NCBI RefSeq assembly: GCF_017377395.1
Contig: NZ_CP061800.1
Location: forward strand, 620,001 to 684,000
From: Desulfonema magnum
GTDB lineage: Bacteria > Desulfobacterota > Desulfobacteria > Desulfobacterales > 4be13
Length of the DNA: 64,000 nt
Direction of reading: 5' to 3'
The position numbers were made by a program, and so were the translations under genes. The first letter of the stretch is position 1. Every line of letters begins with the position of its first letter. The notes below the pieces were generated by a model, which ran no database searches, was not told the DNA's origin, and saw nothing but the letters and a program-made list of their open reading frames with translations. Of this stretch, positions 61,718 to 64,000 are shown in pieces.

Positions 61718-63342
61718 TGGCAGACGATCTTGCAAAACCGGAAGAATTATTAGAAAATTCAGGATATAAACGTCCTGCAACGGGATGGATGGATACGCCG
61801 ATTGATATTCGGCCGGGCATGTATTGTTATGCCTCAAATCCGAAAAGCGTCGAATATGTCGGCCTTCCCAATCCGAGGCAATGGAATCCCCTTGAGGATG
61901 ACTGGAAGCTGCCTGAAAACTGGCAGGAAATTGTCCATAAAGGCATCAAAGAACGGCTGGAGAAGTTCAGATCGTTTAAAATTTTTATGGATGTCTGTGT
62001 CCGATGCGGTGCATGTGCTGACAAATGTCATTTCTTTATCGGAACCGGGGACCCCAAAAATATGCCCGTGCTTCGGGCTGAACTGCTCAGATCTGTTTAC
62101 AGAAATGATTTCACCACAGCCGGAAAAATATTTAAAAGTCTTGCCGGAGCCAGACCCCTGACTTTGGATGTACTCAAGGAATGGTGGTATTATTTCTTTC
62201 AGTGTACTGAATGCCGGCGGTGTTCGGTGTTCTGTCCTTACGGTATTGACACGGCTGAAATCACCATCATCGGCAGAGAGCTGCTGAACCTGCTGGGACT
62301 GAACATTGACTGGATCGCGACCCCTGTTGCAAACTGCTACAGAACCGGAAACCATCTCGGTATCCAGCCCCATGCGTTCAAAGATATGCTGGAGTTCTTT
62401 GTGGAAGACATTGAAGATATCACCGGCATCAATGTGGAACCTAGTTATAATAAAAAAGGCGCTGATATTCTGTTCATCACGCCGTCGGGTGATGTTTTTG
62501 CTGATCCGGGCACATATACCTGTATGGGTTATATGATACTGTTCAAGTATCTTAAGGATAAATACGGATTTGATATCACATGGAGCACATATGCATCCGA
62601 GGGCGGAAACTTCGGTTTTTTCACCTCCCATGAGACCATGAAACGGCTGAACTCAAAAATGTACGCGGAAGCCAAACGACTGGGCGTAAAATGGATTCTC
62701 GGGGGAGAATGCGGGCACATGTGGCGGGTGATCAATCAGTACATGGAGACCATGAACGGCCCTGCGGATTTTCTGGAGGAACCGGTCTCTCCCATCACCG
62801 GCACCAAATTTGAAAATGCAAAATCCACCAAGATGGTGCATATTGCCGAGTTTGTCGCAGACCTTATCAAACATGACAAACTGGAGCTGGATCCCAGCCG
62901 GAACGACAATCAGATCGTGACGTTCCACGACTCCTGCAATCCCGCCAGAGGCATGGGAATGCTGGAAGAACCCCGGTATGTCATCAAAAATGTATGCAAC
63001 AATTTCTATGAAATGCCCGCAAACACCATCCGGGAAAATACATTTTGCTGTGGCAGCGGGGCCGGCCTGAACGCCGGAGAAAATATGGAACTGAGAATGT
63101 GCGGCGGTATGCCCAGAGCCAATGCGGTAAAATATGTTCATGAAAAACATGGGGTGAACATGTTGGCCTGCGTATGCGCGATTGACAGAGCTGTTTTTCC
63201 GGCGCTCATGGAATACTGGGTTCCCGAAGTGGATGTTACAGGGATGAGCGAACTGGTCGCCAACGCGCTTATCATGCCCGGTGAAAAAGACAGGGACACT
63301 GACCTGCGCGGGGAACCGTTACCGGGAAAGGAGGATGAATAA
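61717..63342 (+). CDS. dsrK: DsrK, HdrD-like iron-sulfur subunit of DsrMKJOP
   Basis: DsrK is a cytoplasmic HdrD-like [4Fe-4S] protein thought to reduce the DsrC trisulfide. Two ferredoxin-like cluster motifs, CVRCGACADKC (~92-105) and CTECRRCSVFCPYGID (~162-177), are followed by CCG-domain cysteines: GGECGHMWRV (~330), HDSCNPARGMG (~405) and FCCGSGAGLN (~443), which bind the non-cubane cluster. 541 residues is the family length. It overlaps dsrM and dsrJ by one base each. Confidence 0.96.
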   Translation: MADDLAKPEELLENSGYKRPATGWMDTPIDIRPGMYCYASNPKSVEYVGLPNPRQWNPLEDDWKLPENWQEIVHKGIKERLEKFRSFKIFMDVCVRCGACADKCHFFIGTGDPKNMPVLRAELLRSVYRNDFTTAGKIFKSLAGARPLTLDVLKEWWYYFFQCTECRRCSVFCPYGIDTAEITIIGRELLNLLGLNIDWIATPVANCYRTGNHLGIQPHAFKDMLEFFVEDIEDITGINVEPSYNKKGADILFITPSGDVFADPGTYTCMGYMILFKYLKDKYGFDITWSTYASEGGNFGFFTSHETMKRLNSKMYAEAKRLGVKWILGGECGHMWRVINQYMETMNGPADFLEEPVSPITGTKFENAKSTKMVHIAEFVADLIKHDKLELDPSRNDNQIVTFHDSCNPARGMGMLEEPRYVIKNVCNNFYEMPANTIRENTFCCGSGAGLNAGENMELRMCGGMPRANAVKYVHEKHGVNMLACVCAIDRAVFPALMEYWVPEVDVTGMSELVANALIMPGEKDRDTDLRGEPLPGKEDE

Positions 63343-63755
63343 TGCCCAGGCAGATGTATGACAAAGGAAAGATTGTGGCTGGCCTTGTCATTTTTGTGAT
63401 TATCGCAACATTTCCTTTCTGGTACAATATCGGAAAAGCAGCGCCTGCTCCTGAATTGAAACTGACCGATAAGGCAAAGGCTGAGAAAGAATGTGTGATG
63501 TCCGTAACTGACATGAAAGCCGGACATATGCAGTTGCTTGACGAATGGCGGGATGAGGTGGTTCGCTCTGCCAACAGACTGTATGTGAACAGCAAGGGAA
63601 AAAGTTTTAACATGAGTCTTTCCAATACATGTTTGGATTGCCACTCAAACAAGGCCGACTTCTGTGACAAATGTCACGATTACGCGTCGGTGCGTCCTTA
63701 CTGCTGGGACTGCCACATTGATAACCCCAAGGCAACGGAGGAGGCAAAAGAGTAA
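63342..63755 (+). CDS. dsrJ: DsrJ triheme cytochrome c
   Basis: DsrJ is the periplasmic triheme cytochrome c of DsrMKJOP. One N-terminal hydrophobic segment (IVAGLVIFVIIATFPFWYNI) acts as an uncleaved or cleavable signal. Three heme-binding motifs are seen at residues 97, 108 and 121 (CLDCH, CDKCH, CWDCH). 137 residues is normal. The stop overlaps the dsrO start by one base. Confidence 0.96.
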   Translation: MPRQMYDKGKIVAGLVIFVIIATFPFWYNIGKAAPAPELKLTDKAKAEKECVMSVTDMKAGHMQLLDEWRDEVVRSANRLYVNSKGKSFNMSLSNTCLDCHSNKADFCDKCHDYASVRPYCWDCHIDNPKATEEAKE

Positions 63756-64000
63756 TGGAAAGCAACAGAAGAAAATTCTTGAAAGTCGCTGGGATTTCAG
63801 CTCTGGGGATCGCGGGAGCGAAACCTGTTCTGAATGCCTTTGCTTCGGAACAGGAAGAGGAAGCGCAACACGCGGACGTTGAAATTCGTAAAAATGAAAA
63901 GGCCCTGACAGCCCGGCAATGGGCCATGGTGATAGACACCCGTAAACTTCAGTCCGAGGAAGACCTGAAGCCGATTATTGAGGCGTGTCATAAAACCCAC
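63755..64000 (+). CDS. dsrO: DsrO ferredoxin-like protein, N-terminal part (runs off window)
   Basis: The first 82 codons are present. The N-terminus has a twin-arginine signal (NRRKFLKVAGISALGIAGAK), as expected for the periplasmic [4Fe-4S] protein DsrO. RQWAMVIDTRKLQSEEDLKP and EACHKTH at the window edge match the start of the ferredoxin-like domain. Cluster-binding cysteines lie beyond the window. The partner dsrP is expected next. Confidence 0.92.
   Translation, partial: MESNRRKFLKVAGISALGIAGAKPVLNAFASEQEEEAQHADVEIRKNEKALTARQWAMVIDTRKLQSEEDLKPIIEACHKTH

Overview
The window most likely comes from a sulfate-reducing bacterium of the Desulfobacterota (Desulfobacterales-like). The main evidence is a dsrM-dsrK-dsrJ-dsrO run at the right edge, preceded by an RsbRD-type gene. 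Very large repetitive surface proteins, exosortase-A-associated polysaccharide genes and intergenic spaces full of small palindromic elements would fit a large, multicellular or filamentous sulfate reducer such as Desulfonema or its relatives. That genus-level guess is inference only.

Layout. 1-15.7 kb (minus strand): a surface-protein cluster with the N-terminal part of a filamentous-haemagglutinin-type (two-partner secretion) adhesin, a 2748-residue cadherin-like multidomain protein, a 1423-residue propeller/cadherin/cohesin/dockerin protein and a truncated beta-helix protein. 16.5-19.8 kb (plus): a short HlyD-like protein and a C39-peptidase ABC exporter. 19.9-22.8 kb (minus): an orphan DNA methyltransferase, a small unknown protein and a ParB without a ParA beside it. 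23.5-40.2 kb (plus): a dispersed exopolysaccharide locus (UDP-GlcNAc 2-epimerase, NodB-type deacetylase, FemAB-like protein, several glycosyltransferases, PLP decarboxylase, flippase, GT39-like membrane protein) interrupted by an HExxH protein and by typA/bipA. 40.5-43.7 kb: a PilZ protein and two paralogous coiled-coil proteins. 44-52.1 kb (minus): a type I restriction-modification operon in which hsdM is split by a perfect 454-bp tandem duplication and a UPF0175/DUF3368 toxin-antitoxin pair sits between hsdS and hsdR. 52.5-56 kb: an exported small protein, purH split into two genes, and a methyltransferase. 56-59.4 kb: a Cro/C1-type repressor divergent from a tandem family of phage antirepressor-like genes. 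60-64 kb: RsbRD-like gene and dsrMKJO.

The most striking non-genic feature is the repeat load. Almost every intergenic gap of the 16-60 kb region holds one or more short elements with terminal inverted repeats, of at least five families, several inserted inside one another. One 102-bp element has 18-bp perfect terminal repeats and an 11-bp flanking duplication. There is also a 35-bp tandem array of seven full units. No rRNA, tRNA, CRISPR array or intact transposase gene was recognised. All domain assignments come from reading the translated sequence and recalling family motifs; no database search was made.
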